DNA of 13,277 nt from Brachyspira sp. CAG:484 (GTDB taxonomy: Bacteria; Cyanobacteriota; Vampirovibrionia; Gastranaerophilales; Gastranaerophilaceae), in assembly GCA_000431315.1 (NCBI GenBank), contig HF989705.1:27783-41059 (forward strand), in the 5' to 3' direction. Positions 1 to 7,099 of this stretch are shown one piece after another. How positions within the stretch are numbered: position 1 is the stretch's first letter; the number at the start of each line of letters is the position of its first letter. The translations under genes were made by a program, and so were the position numbers. The notes below the pieces were generated by a model. That model saw only the letters and a list, made by a program, of their open reading frames with translations, did no database searches and was not told the origin of the DNA.

Positions 1-957
1 ATCCAGACAAGTCCGGATAGTATTGCCAGCCGTTATAAGAAAATACATGACGCAACAGACGGTCTGGATGAATTTGCCTGGAATACAAGTTTTGCTGATT
101 TAAATAATTTCAGATCAAAACCTATGTGGCAGACATTTCTTGCAGATGACTATATCAAAGGCAGCAAGATTGCACTGAGTGATGAAATGCGTTTGTTTAG
201 AAATAAAATGACATACTCAACAAGAGATAAATATGATTTTGCCAGATCATTTATCAAAAAAGCCGAAGCATGTATAAATCCTGAAGATACCGATTCTATA
301 GGGTTAATTACAAACTTGAAAAGAAATCTCAGATTAGGTAACAACCCTGAGAATTTTGTCGAAAATATTGAAGAATTACGTAATGTTATAACTAAATCTT
401 CTGAAAAATTTAAAACCTCTCCTGAACACTTAAAAGTAATTAACTCGCTTCTTGATGAAGCAAAACAGGTTCTTGCGGGCAATGAAAAAGGTGCTATGCA
501 GGAAATTCTGGAAATATACAAAAAATTTCAGCCAAAAGAACACGACAAAATAAGGTTAACTATGCTTAAAGCTGTAAATTCTCTTGATAAATCTATTGAT
601 ACAGAATCCGTGCAATATTTTGATAAAGTGCGTGACCTTGTCGTAGGTTCAGCTCCAACTGATGTACTTTCAATTCTCGGCACAGGAGGTGTAATTGCGG
701 CAGGTCTTCATAAAGCAAAAGATAAAGATGAAAAGACAACTATTGCTCTAAAATACGGTATTCCGGCAGTAGGAGCTGTTGCAACTTCAGTTTATTGTAC
801 AGCCAGCTTATTATCCGGTTCCAAATCCTTAATTTTCGGTCTTTTGTCCGGCTGGGTATTCAACAAGATTGGTGTAGTTGTTGATAACTGGCGTAAAAAA
901 CAGGGTATCCTTACCCAACCGGCTAAGAATGCTGCAACTGGTGCAAATGCTGTATAG
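1..957 (+). CDS. Hypothetical protein, 5'-truncated, hydrophobic C-terminus
   Basis: The frame is open from base 1 to the TAG at 955-957, giving 318 visible residues. The first Met codon (124) has no Shine-Dalgarno sequence before it and coding continues upstream, so the true start lies outside the window. The first two thirds are charged and look helical, rich in Lys, Glu and Asp. From about base 640 the protein becomes Gly/Ala-rich and hydrophobic, with two likely membrane segments (about 655-715 and 755-870, the second containing GIPAVGAVATSVYC and SLIFGLLSGWVF). A basic tail with WRKKQG and an Ala/Asn-rich end follows. I do not recognise the family. The layout, a long charged region plus a short hydrophobic hairpin near the C-terminus, suggests a membrane-anchored protein, but no function can be assigned. 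The next gene starts 45 bp later with its own promoter. Confidence 0.8.
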   Translation: MQTSPDSIASRYKKIHDATDGLDEFAWNTSFADLNNFRSKPMWQTFLADDYIKGSKIALSDEMRLFRNKMTYSTRDKYDFARSFIKKAEACINPEDTDSIGLITNLKRNLRLGNNPENFVENIEELRNVITKSSEKFKTSPEHLKVINSLLDEAKQVLAGNEKGAMQEILEIYKKFQPKEHDKIRLTMLKAVNSLDKSIDTESVQYFDKVRDLVVGSAPTDVLSILGTGGVIAAGLHKAKDKDEKTTIALKYGIPAVGAVATSVYCTASLLSGSKSLIFGLLSGWVFNKIGVVVDNWRKKQGILTQPAKNAATGANAV

Positions 958-973
958 CTATGAATTGTTTTTC

Positions 974-982
974 TGTTATAAT
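974..982 (+). promoter_or_regulatory. Extended -10 promoter for the dGTPase-like gene
   Basis: TGtTATAAT is a perfect extended -10 element; no good -35 lies 17 bp upstream. Transcription would begin near 989, giving a leader of about 14 nt that just accommodates the GGAAGGA Shine-Dalgarno sequence (990-996) before the ATG at 1003. Confidence 0.6.
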
Positions 983-1002
983 TCTTTGCGGAAGGATATA
1001 TT

Positions 1003-2037
1003 ATGACAGAAGTAACAGATGTAAATTCAATCAGATATAATTTAGAACAGCGTGAAATAGATACATTAAGTGAATATGCAACAAAAAGCAGGTTTACAAA
1101 AGGAAGAAAAGAACCGGAAGAAGAAAGTTCTATAAGAACCTGTTTTCAACGCGACAGGGACAGAATACTTCATTCAAAGGCTTTCAGGCGTCTGAAACAT
1201 AAAACCCAGGTATTTTTATCTCCGTTTGATGATCATTTCAGAACCCGTCTTACGCATACTCTTGAGGTTTCTCAAATAGCAAGAACTATTGCGCGTTCGT
1301 TAAATCTGAACGAGGATTTGGCAGAAGCAATAGCACTGGGACATGATTTAGGTCATACTCCTTTCGGGCATTGCGGTGAAGGCGTATTGAACGAGCTTGT
1401 CAAAGGCGGATTTCATCACAACATACAAAGCGTAAGAGTTGTTGAGGTTCTTGAGCACCTGAATCTGTGCAGGGAAACTATTGACGGAATTTTGACACAC
1501 ACCTGGGGGTATACTCCAAAAACTCCGGAGGCACAGGTAGTACAGCTTGCTGATAAAATTGCTTATATTAATCATGATATTGAAGATTCTATAAGAGCAG
1601 GAATTATATCAGAAAGTGATCTGCCGCAGGATTGTATAAAATATTTTACTTCTACTCAGAGTAAACGTTTAAATAAAATGATTATGGAAGTTATTACTAA
1701 TTCTAACGGCAAGCCAACTGTTTCAATGAGTGAAGAAGGCTGGTATTATACAACAAAACTTAGAGATTGGATGTTTGAAAATGTTTATATAGATTCTCCT
1801 GCAAAGCTTGAGGAGAAAAAAGCCAGCAGGGTTATAAGAGAATTGTTTTTCCTTTACTCTGATATGCTTAAGAATGTCTGCGAAGAAAGCCGTATAGAAA
1901 GAGTTGTAACTGATTATATTTCCGGCATGACTGACAGATATGCCGTTGAAAAATATAAAGAGCACTTCATTCCAATAGGTATTCATTGCGGAACAAAAGA
2001 GGACTATTTATTTAAGCTTGCAAATCTTGCTAATTAA
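1003..2037 (+). CDS. dgt: dGTPase-like HD-domain deoxynucleotide triphosphohydrolase
   Basis: 344 aa. Members of this family cleave dGTP or other dNTPs to the deoxynucleoside and triphosphate in the cytoplasm, helping to set dNTP pools. The diagnostic N-terminal block is present: RDRDRILHSKAFRRLKHKTQV at about 50-70, then RTRLTHTLEVSQIARTIAR. The metal-binding HD signature is complete: His85, His114-Asp115 (in GHDLGHTPFGH) and Asp184 (in LADKIAYINHDIED). The length fits the short type-2 dGTPase-like proteins rather than the about 500-aa E. coli Dgt, so substrate preference is uncertain. GGAAGGA at 990-996 places the start at 1003. The following glycosyltransferase starts 15 bp after the stop but has its own promoter. 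Family assignment is firm; the gene symbol is given in the broad sense. Confidence 0.93.
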   Translation: MTEVTDVNSIRYNLEQREIDTLSEYATKSRFTKGRKEPEEESSIRTCFQRDRDRILHSKAFRRLKHKTQVFLSPFDDHFRTRLTHTLEVSQIARTIARSLNLNEDLAEAIALGHDLGHTPFGHCGEGVLNELVKGGFHHNIQSVRVVEVLEHLNLCRETIDGILTHTWGYTPKTPEAQVVQLADKIAYINHDIEDSIRAGIISESDLPQDCIKYFTSTQSKRLNKMIMEVITNSNGKPTVSMSEEGWYYTTKLRDWMFENVYIDSPAKLEEKKASRVIRELFFLYSDMLKNVCEESRIERVVTDYISGMTDRYAVEKYKEHFIPIGIHCGTKEDYLFKLANLAN

Positions 2038-2046
2038 TTTTATAAT
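2018..2046 (+). promoter_or_regulatory. Promoter of the tagA-like cluster, leaderless geometry
   Basis: TTGCAA (2018-2023), a 17-bp spacer and a perfect TATAAT (2041-2046). The hexamer ends 6 nt before the ATG at 2053, so the expected transcription start falls on or next to the A of the start codon. The -35 box lies inside the last codons of the dGTPase-like gene. Confidence 0.65.
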
Positions 2047-2052
2047 TTACTT

Positions 2053-2763
2053 ATGGAACGTAATACGGTTAAATTACAGGGCTTTTCTATAGATACATTC
2101 ACGTTTGATGATGCGCTGGAGTATGCTGCAAATAATTCCGGACAGATTGTAACAATTAATCCGGAGATGATACAGACTGCTTCAAAAAATCAGATTTTTG
2201 CAGACATAATTAATAATGCCGAACTTGTTGTGCCTGACGGTATCGGGGTTGAGATCGGACTCAAAATTTTAGGTCACAAGGTAAGACGTATTGCAGGAAT
2301 TGAGCTGGGACGGGCTTTGATAGACAGGCTTGCCGGAGAACCGGTGGCATTTATCGGAGCAAAACCCGAAATTATTGAAAAAGCTGTTGATAATTTGAAA
2401 AAAGAAGTTTCTAATCTTAATCCGGTATACGTTCAGGATGGTTATTTTAAAGATGATGAGAGAGTTCTGGATGAACTTACCCGGAAACATCCAAGGCTTG
2501 TCCTTGTTGCTTTAGGGTCACCAAAGCAGGAATTTTTTATAAATGAGGCCAAAAAAAGACTTCCTGATGCTGTATTTATAGGGCTTGGCGGAAGCTTTGA
2601 TGTCTGGTCCGGTGTAGTGCAGAGAGCTCCGGAAGTTTATCAGAAAATGGGGCTTGAATGGCTTTACAGAACTGTTAAAGAACCGCAGAGATTTAAGAGG
2701 ATTTTTCCTACTTTACCGTTATTTATTTTAAAAGTTGTCAAAGAGAAATTTATTGGAGTATAA
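2053..2763 (+). CDS. WecG/TagA/CpsF-family glycosyltransferase (GT26)
   Basis: 236 aa. Family members transfer an N-acetylmannosamine-type sugar from a UDP-sugar to undecaprenyl-PP-GlcNAc at the inner face of the cytoplasmic membrane, for teichoic acid, enterobacterial common antigen or capsule synthesis. Family landmarks are all present: TINPEM (34-39), VPDGIGVEIG with the presumed catalytic Asp62, RIAGIELGRALI (79-90), ALGSPKQEFFI (153-163), GLGGSFDVWSG (177-187), RAP (191-193), and the C-terminal membrane-associating appendage GLEWLYRTVKEPQRFKRI (200-217). Length is normal. No Shine-Dalgarno sequence precedes the ATG; a -10 box lies 6 nt upstream, suggesting a leaderless message. The transketolase gene begins 1 nt after the stop, so the two are very probably co-transcribed. 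The exact sugar and polymer cannot be read from sequence. Confidence 0.92.
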   Translation: MERNTVKLQGFSIDTFTFDDALEYAANNSGQIVTINPEMIQTASKNQIFADIINNAELVVPDGIGVEIGLKILGHKVRRIAGIELGRALIDRLAGEPVAFIGAKPEIIEKAVDNLKKEVSNLNPVYVQDGYFKDDERVLDELTRKHPRLVLVALGSPKQEFFINEAKKRLPDAVFIGLGGSFDVWSGVVQRAPEVYQKMGLEWLYRTVKEPQRFKRIFPTLPLFILKVVKEKFIGV

Positions 2764-2764
2764 C

Positions 2765-3589
2765 ATGCTTAAAGAAAATGAAATTAAAGAAATCGAAGCG
2801 TTGTGCAAAGAATCACGCCGTAATATTTTAAAAATGGTTTACAACGCGCAATCAGGTCACATCGGCGGAGCTCTTTCTGCAACAGAGCTTATGACTGTTT
2901 TATTTCACAAATGTATGTTTGTCACTCCAAAATGTGCGCGGGATAAAAATTATGAAAAGCGTGACAGATTTGTATTGTCAAAAGGTCACGCGTCTGCCAT
3001 TTACTATTCTGTGCTTGCCCAGTTAGGGTTTTTCCCTGAGAGTGAACTTATGACTTTCAGGCTGTTTGGGTCAAGGCTTCAGGGGCATCCGGCACCTTTC
3101 TGCCCGGGTGTTGAAGTTGCTACAGGCTCCCTGGGGCAGGGATTATCTATTGCCTGCGGGATGGCTATGGGGCTGAAACTCGATAAAAATCCGGCTAAAG
3201 TTTTTGTTCTTATGGGAGATGGCGAACTTCAGGAAGGTAGTGTTTGGGAAGCATTTATGCACGCACCTGTCAGAAAGCTCGATAATCTTATTGCTATTAT
3301 TGACAGAAACAGACTGCAAATAGATGGATGCACAGAAGAAATAAAATCTCTTGATCCGCTTGATGAAAAAATTAAGGCTTTTAATTGGGAAGTTATAGAG
3401 ATTGACGGTCATGATATTAACCAGGTTTATGAAGCAATAGAAGCCGCTAAAAAGTCTGATAAACCTGTTGCTATTATTGCGAATACTATTAAAGGAAAAG
3501 GCGTAAGCTTTATGGAAAATAATGCAGGCTGGCATGGAAAAGCTCCTAATAAGGAAGATTTTGAACGCGCTATGGCAGAGCTGGAGTAA
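2765..3589 (+). CDS. Transketolase, N-terminal (ThDP pyrophosphate-binding) subunit
   Basis: 274 aa, the normal size for the N-terminal half of a split transketolase. The half carries the thiamine diphosphate pyrophosphate/Mg2+ site: SGHIGG (30-35), RFVLSKGHAS (68-77), GSLGQGLSIACGMA (121-134), the GDGELQEGSVWEA motif (151-163), then NLIAIIDRNRLQIDG and GKGVSFMENNAGWHGKAPN near the C-terminus. Together with a C-terminal partner it would move two-carbon units between sugar phosphates in the pentose phosphate pathway. The start at 2765 is set by GGAG at 2755-2758, 6 nt upstream and inside the end of the tagA-like gene; in-frame sequence upstream of it is not supported. Oddly, the C-terminal subunit normally found next door is absent; the next gene is YhcH-like. 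Family firm. Confidence 0.93.
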   Translation: MLKENEIKEIEALCKESRRNILKMVYNAQSGHIGGALSATELMTVLFHKCMFVTPKCARDKNYEKRDRFVLSKGHASAIYYSVLAQLGFFPESELMTFRLFGSRLQGHPAPFCPGVEVATGSLGQGLSIACGMAMGLKLDKNPAKVFVLMGDGELQEGSVWEAFMHAPVRKLDNLIAIIDRNRLQIDGCTEEIKSLDPLDEKIKAFNWEVIEIDGHDINQVYEAIEAAKKSDKPVAIIANTIKGKGVSFMENNAGWHGKAPNKEDFERAMAELE

Positions 3590-3593
3590 ATTT

Positions 3594-4046
3594 ATGATTT
3601 TTGCAGAACTTAAGGATATTAAAAAATATAATATTTCTGAAAAAGTAGTTTCTTTTTTGAATACTCTTTCTGCAGAAACGCCTGCCGGACATTATGAGAT
3701 TGAAGAAGGTGTGTATGCAAATATTGATGAATATACCACTAAAGAGCATAATATTTGTAATTTGGAAGCACACCGCAAATATGCAGATATTCAACTTCTG
3801 CTTGAAGGTGAAGAGAGAATTGATTTCACAAACATAGAAGGATTATCAGTAAAAATTCCTTATGATGATAATCGTGATGTTATGTTTTTTGAACTCCCCG
3901 GCAAAGTAAACTCTTTATATTTGAAGCCGGGAAACCTTGCACTGTTTTATCCGGAAGATGCACACAGACCGCAAATGAATTCATCTGCAGTGTCTGCAAA
4001 GGTTAAAAAAGTCGTTGTTAAAATTTTAATCTCTGCTTTTGCCTAA
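3594..4046 (+). CDS. YhcH/YjgK/YiaL family protein (cupin-like sugar-acid anomerase family)
   Basis: 150 aa, typical length for this single-domain beta-sandwich family (DUF386), which includes the N-acetylneuraminate anomerase NanQ (YhcH). Visible family features are the NLEAHRKYADIQLLLEGEERI block with Glu58, His60 and Asp65; FYPEDAHRPQ with His124; and the closing KKVVVKI strand (138-144). These Glu/His residues are the likely metal ligands. The ATG at 3594 follows GGAG (3583-3586), which overlaps the end of the transketolase gene, and the gap is only 4 bp, so it is the third gene of a tagA-like/transketolase/YhcH cluster. The context suggests handling of a sugar or sugar acid, but the substrate is unknown. 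Its last 21 bp overlap the 3' end of the gene on the opposite strand. Confidence 0.88.
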   Translation: MIFAELKDIKKYNISEKVVSFLNTLSAETPAGHYEIEEGVYANIDEYTTKEHNICNLEAHRKYADIQLLLEGEERIDFTNIEGLSVKIPYDDNRDVMFFELPGKVNSLYLKPGNLALFYPEDAHRPQMNSSAVSAKVKKVVVKILISAFA

Positions 4047-5087
4047 GCCTAGAAATTGATTTTTAAATTTTTCCAAATCTTTTTTATTAATTTTATCAAT
4101 TCCAGGTCCTATATATTTGTGCATTATGACATTTTCTACAAAATAGTCAATAAACTTAATGAATACACCAAGCGAAATAAATCCGCCTATTGTTTTCACC
4201 ATTTTCGTTTTATATATTTGTTTTTCTTCAAATTTTTTCAAAATATCTTTTACTGCATGTAAATCATAATTTTTAGCGTATTTTTTGTCATTTTTATACG
4301 TTTCTTTTAATTTTTCAAACTCTTTAAACATCTTTTCAGACATTTTGTCCGGTTTTTTGCCTTCAAGAAGCTGTTCTCTCATTTCAAACATATTATCAAT
4401 ACGTTTGTTTATGAAACCATGAATTTTTGCCCTTTGGTCTTTCCCCATAGCCTCAGGATGTCTGTGGCTGAAAACAAGATTGAATAACAATTTAACAGGG
4501 TTTTTATGGTTATATTTACGCATTGTTTCATCAATCATATTATCAAGAGCTTCGTTATATTCTTTTTTATAAAGTTCTTTATTATTGACATAGTCGCTTA
4601 ATTTGACTTCTGACATATTTTGAAGGTGGTGCCTTACAACTTCTTCTTTAGACTGAAGAGATAACCCGTCTTTTGATTTTCTGCTTAAAATTGAAGCTGT
4701 TTTTTGTCCTGCATGAACAACAACTATAGGAAATACGACACTTGCAAGAGTTTGAAAACAAGCCTGTTTTAAGCCTCTTTTGCTGTTCGGATCATAAGAT
4801 TCCTTATCGTTTCTGTACTTATCATAAATATCTGCACCAAAATACATAAGTGCAGGAATCCACATCATCATACCGGCTTTTGGCGCAATATCAGAGATTG
4901 CAGCACCAATGTCATTTGTAAATGCCAGTCCTCTAATCGGCCACTGCATCAATGGATCTGAATATTCTCTTTTGGGGTGTTTTTTTTCAAATTCAGGACT
5001 TTTTTCGCCGGTTTTTGCTGCTGTTTTTGCCGGCTGCGCTGATGTCGCGTTGCTCTGGGTTCCTAAAAACGGGGTTAATTTAATCAA
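4026..5087 (-). CDS. Hypothetical membrane-associated protein
   Basis: 353 aa, family not recognised. It starts with TTG at 5087, preceded by a good GGAG (5097-5100) 9 nt upstream; no ATG near the N-terminus is comparably placed. The N-terminal ~45 residues are Ala/Thr/Lys-rich and look disordered, and contain PFLG at 6-9. Hydrophobic segments lie at about 52-84 (AGMMMWIPALMYFGADIY), 107-127 (CFQTLASVVFPIVVVHAG) and 297-322 (IGGFISLGVFIKFIDYFV). Between them, residues about 135-290 are very Lys/Glu-rich and probably helical. There is no classical signal peptide. It resembles the first gene of the window only in general style (charged helical region plus hydrophobic stretches), which is not enough to call them homologous. 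The 3' end overlaps the YhcH-like gene tail to tail. Confidence 0.8.
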   Translation of the reverse strand: MIKLTPFLGTQSNATSAQPAKTAAKTGEKSPEFEKKHPKREYSDPLMQWPIRGLAFTNDIGAAISDIAPKAGMMMWIPALMYFGADIYDKYRNDKESYDPNSKRGLKQACFQTLASVVFPIVVVHAGQKTASILSRKSKDGLSLQSKEEVVRHHLQNMSEVKLSDYVNNKELYKKEYNEALDNMIDETMRKYNHKNPVKLLFNLVFSHRHPEAMGKDQRAKIHGFINKRIDNMFEMREQLLEGKKPDKMSEKMFKEFEKLKETYKNDKKYAKNYDLHAVKDILKKFEEKQIYKTKMVKTIGGFISLGVFIKFIDYFVENVIMHKYIGPGIDKINKKDLEKFKNQFLGLGKSRD

Positions 5088-5142
5088 TCTTTATTTCTCC
5101 ATACTACAGCTAATAATTTTTAGGCATGAAGCGCCTTCTTTC

Positions 5143-5148
5143 ATTATA
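5143..5148 (-). promoter_or_regulatory. -10 box for the hypothetical membrane protein gene
   Basis: A perfect TATAAT on the - strand (ATTATA on +), giving a leader of about 50 nt before the TTG start and its GGAG. No convincing -35 was seen, so the call rests on the -10 alone. Confidence 0.4.
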
Positions 5149-5352
5149 AAACAACTAAATATATTTTTTGCTATTTTATAAGTAAAATATTGTTAATTTT
5201 TTTTGATTTATATATCAAAACCCGTCAAAACTATCCGAATACATTCTGCTGAAGTTGTTTCAATATCTCATATTATTGTAATCCAGAAACGATTTCAGGG
5301 CTGCATATTATCCTATTTTGTGCAAACTTTTATATAATCCCTGTTTTTTGAC

Positions 5353-5381
5353 TTGTAAAATATACAGGCTTGTAGTCTAAT
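5353..5381 (+). promoter_or_regulatory. Candidate promoter of the HAD phosphatase, leaderless geometry
   Basis: TTGTAA (5353-5358), a 17-bp spacer and TCTAAT (5376-5381), which matches the -10 consensus at five of six bases. The hexamer ends 6 nt before the ATG at 5388 and there is no Shine-Dalgarno sequence, the same geometry as the tagA-like gene. Competing reading: TATAAT at 5333-5338. Confidence 0.45.
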
Positions 5382-5387
5382 GAACTT

Positions 5388-6041
5388 ATGATTGATACGG
5401 TAATTTTTGATTTAGATGGAACCTTGTTGAATACTTTGGATGACTTAAAGGACAGCACAAATTTTGCACTCAGGAACTTTGGCTGTCCGGAGCGTTCTCT
5501 TGAGGAAGTGCGTTGTTTTGTGGGTAACGGGGTCAAAAAACTCATTGAAAGGGCACTTCCCGGAGGGGCAGAAAACCCTGATTTTGAAGATTGTCTGCAG
5601 TTGTTTAAGGAAAATTATGCACAGAATATGTATAATAAGACTGCACCTTATGACGGGATAAGAGAACTTTTACAGACGCTGTGCCGGTATGGCTTTAAAG
5701 TTGCTGTTGTATCTAATAAATTTGATATGGCTGTAAAGAATTTATGTAAAACATATTTTGACGGGTTGGTGCAGGTTGCAATAGGCGAATCTGAAAATGT
5801 TCGTAAAAAACCTGCTCCGGATAGCGTTTTTAAAGCGATGGAGCTATTAAAAGCCGGTCCTGAAACTTCAATTTATTGCGGGGATTCTGATGTTGATGTT
5901 CAGACTGCAAAAAATTCCGGTCTAAAGTGTATAGGCGTTACATGGGGCTTTAGAAGCAGAGAATTACTGCAGCAAGAGGGTGCGGATTATATTGTTGATG
6001 CTCCTTATGAAATCGCTGAATTACTTAGTGCCGGGATTTAA
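5388..6041 (+). CDS. HAD-superfamily hydrolase, phosphoglycolate phosphatase-like
   Basis: 217 aa, the usual length for the Gph/PGP type. All four HAD motifs are visible: motif I FDLDGT with nucleophile Asp8 and acid/base Asp10; motif II VVSNK with Ser109; motif III KKPAPD with Lys141; and motif IV YCGDSDVD with Asp166 and Asp170. The insert between motifs I and II is the all-helical C1 cap, with FVGNGVKKLIERAL as in phosphoglycolate phosphatases. Likely roles are dephosphorylation of 2-phosphoglycolate, a DNA-repair by-product, or another small phosphate ester such as pyrophosphate (PpaX) or a sugar phosphate; these cannot be separated from sequence. No Shine-Dalgarno sequence is seen before the ATG. 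The last 4 bp overlap the 3' end of the convergent glycosyltransferase. Confidence 0.9.
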   Translation: MIDTVIFDLDGTLLNTLDDLKDSTNFALRNFGCPERSLEEVRCFVGNGVKKLIERALPGGAENPDFEDCLQLFKENYAQNMYNKTAPYDGIRELLQTLCRYGFKVAVVSNKFDMAVKNLCKTYFDGLVQVAIGESENVRKKPAPDSVFKAMELLKAGPETSIYCGDSDVDVQTAKNSGLKCIGVTWGFRSRELLQQEGADYIVDAPYEIAELLSAGI

Positions 6042-7003
6042 GTTCTCTTTACGCGTTTTATTACCAATTTATGAATAAATGGATTTGAGAGTAATATGTC
6101 TTTAATTTCAAATTCGATAAAGTGTTTGGATTTTATCATTCTCTTGAAATGGTAGCTTAAACTTTCAGCTTCCGTCGGGGTTAATCTGTTTTTCAGATGC
6201 AGATTGTAAAAATCCTTTATTAAAGAATATGTCCGGGCTCGTTCTATAAAATGTATTCTTGATCTGTAGTAAAATTCAGCATAAAAAGGTTGATTTATAA
6301 TATAACGCGCTAAATGTAGTGAATGCGTATCAAAAAGATTATTTTTGGTATAGAAGTCTTTTAGAAATTCTATTTGTTTCTTAATTATTAGAAAACAGTT
6401 ATTGTTACCATTATAAAAGAAGTTTGTAGCTTGTGTTCCTCTTTGCCTGTAAAAATACCATTGATTTAAAGCTTTAGAAATTTTAATTTGTTTAGTTAAG
6501 ATAATATGTGAAAATATCCCGTCTTCGCCTAAATTTATATTGGATGGAAATCTGAGTTCAGGGTTTTGTTTTAGAAATTTTGTTCTATAAAATCCTGCAT
6601 GTGTACAATATGTAGTTATCTCATTGATATTTAGATTTCCTATAGCTGCTGCATCAGTTAATACCAGATCTGAGTTATACTTTCGGGCATTAGTGTATAG
6701 TTTTTCAAAATAATCTTCCGCAACAATATCGTCAGAATCCAAAAAGAAAATATATTCTCCTTTAGCAAGTTCAATCCCTTTATTTCTTGCTGAAGATACT
6801 CCTTTGTGAGTTTGTTTAAAATAATTGAACCGGTTATCTTTATCACAAAACTTTTTAATAATATCTTCCGAATTATCTGTAGAATCATCGTTGACAATAA
6901 TTATTTCAATATCTTTCAAAGTCTGTTCCGAGGCACTTTCAAGACAGTCTTCAAGATACTTTGCTGTATTATAAACTGGTATAATAATTGAAACCTTTAC
7001 CAT
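6038..7003 (-). CDS. Glycosyltransferase family 2 (GT-A fold)
   Basis: 321 aa. The N-terminal ~105 residues are a clear GT2 nucleotide-sugar domain: VSIIIPVYNTAKYLEDCLES, IEIIIVNDDSTDNS (Asp39/Asp40), GVSSARNKGIELAKGEYIFFLDSDD with the metal-binding DSDD at 89-92. The later GEDGIF (159-164) and WYFYRQRGTQATN match the catalytic-base and acceptor regions of EpsJ-like polysaccharide glycosyltransferases. The C-terminus is basic and aromatic without clear transmembrane helices, so it is probably a peripheral inner-membrane enzyme for surface polysaccharide. The gene is unusually AT-rich even for this window. The ATG at 7003 lacks a Shine-Dalgarno sequence and follows an extended -10 by 6 nt. The tRNA-Pro gene ends 22 bp upstream on the same strand. 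Donor and acceptor sugars are unknown. Confidence 0.9.
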   Translation of the reverse strand: MVKVSIIIPVYNTAKYLEDCLESASEQTLKDIEIIIVNDDSTDNSEDIIKKFCDKDNRFNYFKQTHKGVSSARNKGIELAKGEYIFFLDSDDIVAEDYFEKLYTNARKYNSDLVLTDAAAIGNLNINEITTYCTHAGFYRTKFLKQNPELRFPSNINLGEDGIFSHIILTKQIKISKALNQWYFYRQRGTQATNFFYNGNNNCFLIIKKQIEFLKDFYTKNNLFDTHSLHLARYIINQPFYAEFYYRSRIHFIERARTYSLIKDFYNLHLKNRLTPTEAESLSYHFKRMIKSKHFIEFEIKDILLSNPFIHKLVIKRVKRT

Positions 7004-7009
7004 AGACCG

Positions 7010-7018
7010 ATTATAGCA
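7010..7018 (-). promoter_or_regulatory. Extended -10 promoter of the GT2 gene, leaderless geometry
   Basis: On the - strand TGcTATAAT is a perfect extended -10 element ending 6 nt before the ATG (7003-7001). The expected start of transcription is the A of the ATG. No -35 is seen; that position falls inside the tRNA-Pro gene. Confidence 0.65.
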
Positions 7019-7025
7019 TAAAAAA

Positions 7026-7099
7026 TCGGAATGACAGGATTTGAACCTGCGACCCCCGCGACCCGAACACGGTGCGCTACCAAGCTGCGCTACATTCCG
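7026..7099 (-). tRNA. tRNA-Pro (anticodon CGG)
   Basis: Full cloverleaf on the - strand: acceptor CGGAATG/CATTCCG, D stem GCGC/GCGC, anticodon stem CCGTG/CGCGG with loop TTCGGGT (anticodon CGG at 7063-7065), T arm GCAGG-TTCAAAT-CCTGT with one G-T wobble pair, discriminator A. 74 nt. The 3' CCA is not encoded. It reads Pro codon CCG. Confidence 0.95.

Larger units (their letters stand above)
5088..5387. other. Divergent intergenic region, 300 bp
   Basis: Very AT-rich spacer between a - strand gene and the HAD phosphatase. It contains promoter-like boxes for both directions (listed separately) and a second TATAAT at 5333-5338 that could give a HAD transcript with a leader of about 43 nt. A small dyad, GAAG-GCG-CTTC on the - strand (5130-5140), lies in the leader of the - strand gene. 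I see no tRNA, small ORF or longer repeat in it. Confidence 0.5.

Noticed and set aside
124..957. ATG at 124 as the start of the first gene
   Set aside because: The frame is open to base 1 with protein-like sequence and there is no Shine-Dalgarno sequence before 124; it is an internal Met.
2735..2764. TTG at 2735 as the transketolase start
   Set aside because: It would overlap the tagA-like gene and lacks a Shine-Dalgarno sequence, while GGAG sits correctly for the ATG at 2765.
5348..5376. TTGACT with TGTAGT at 17 bp as the HAD promoter
   Set aside because: The -35 is good but the -10 matches only four of six bases; TTGTAA/TCTAAT fits the -10 better and shares the geometry of neighbouring genes. 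Not excluded.
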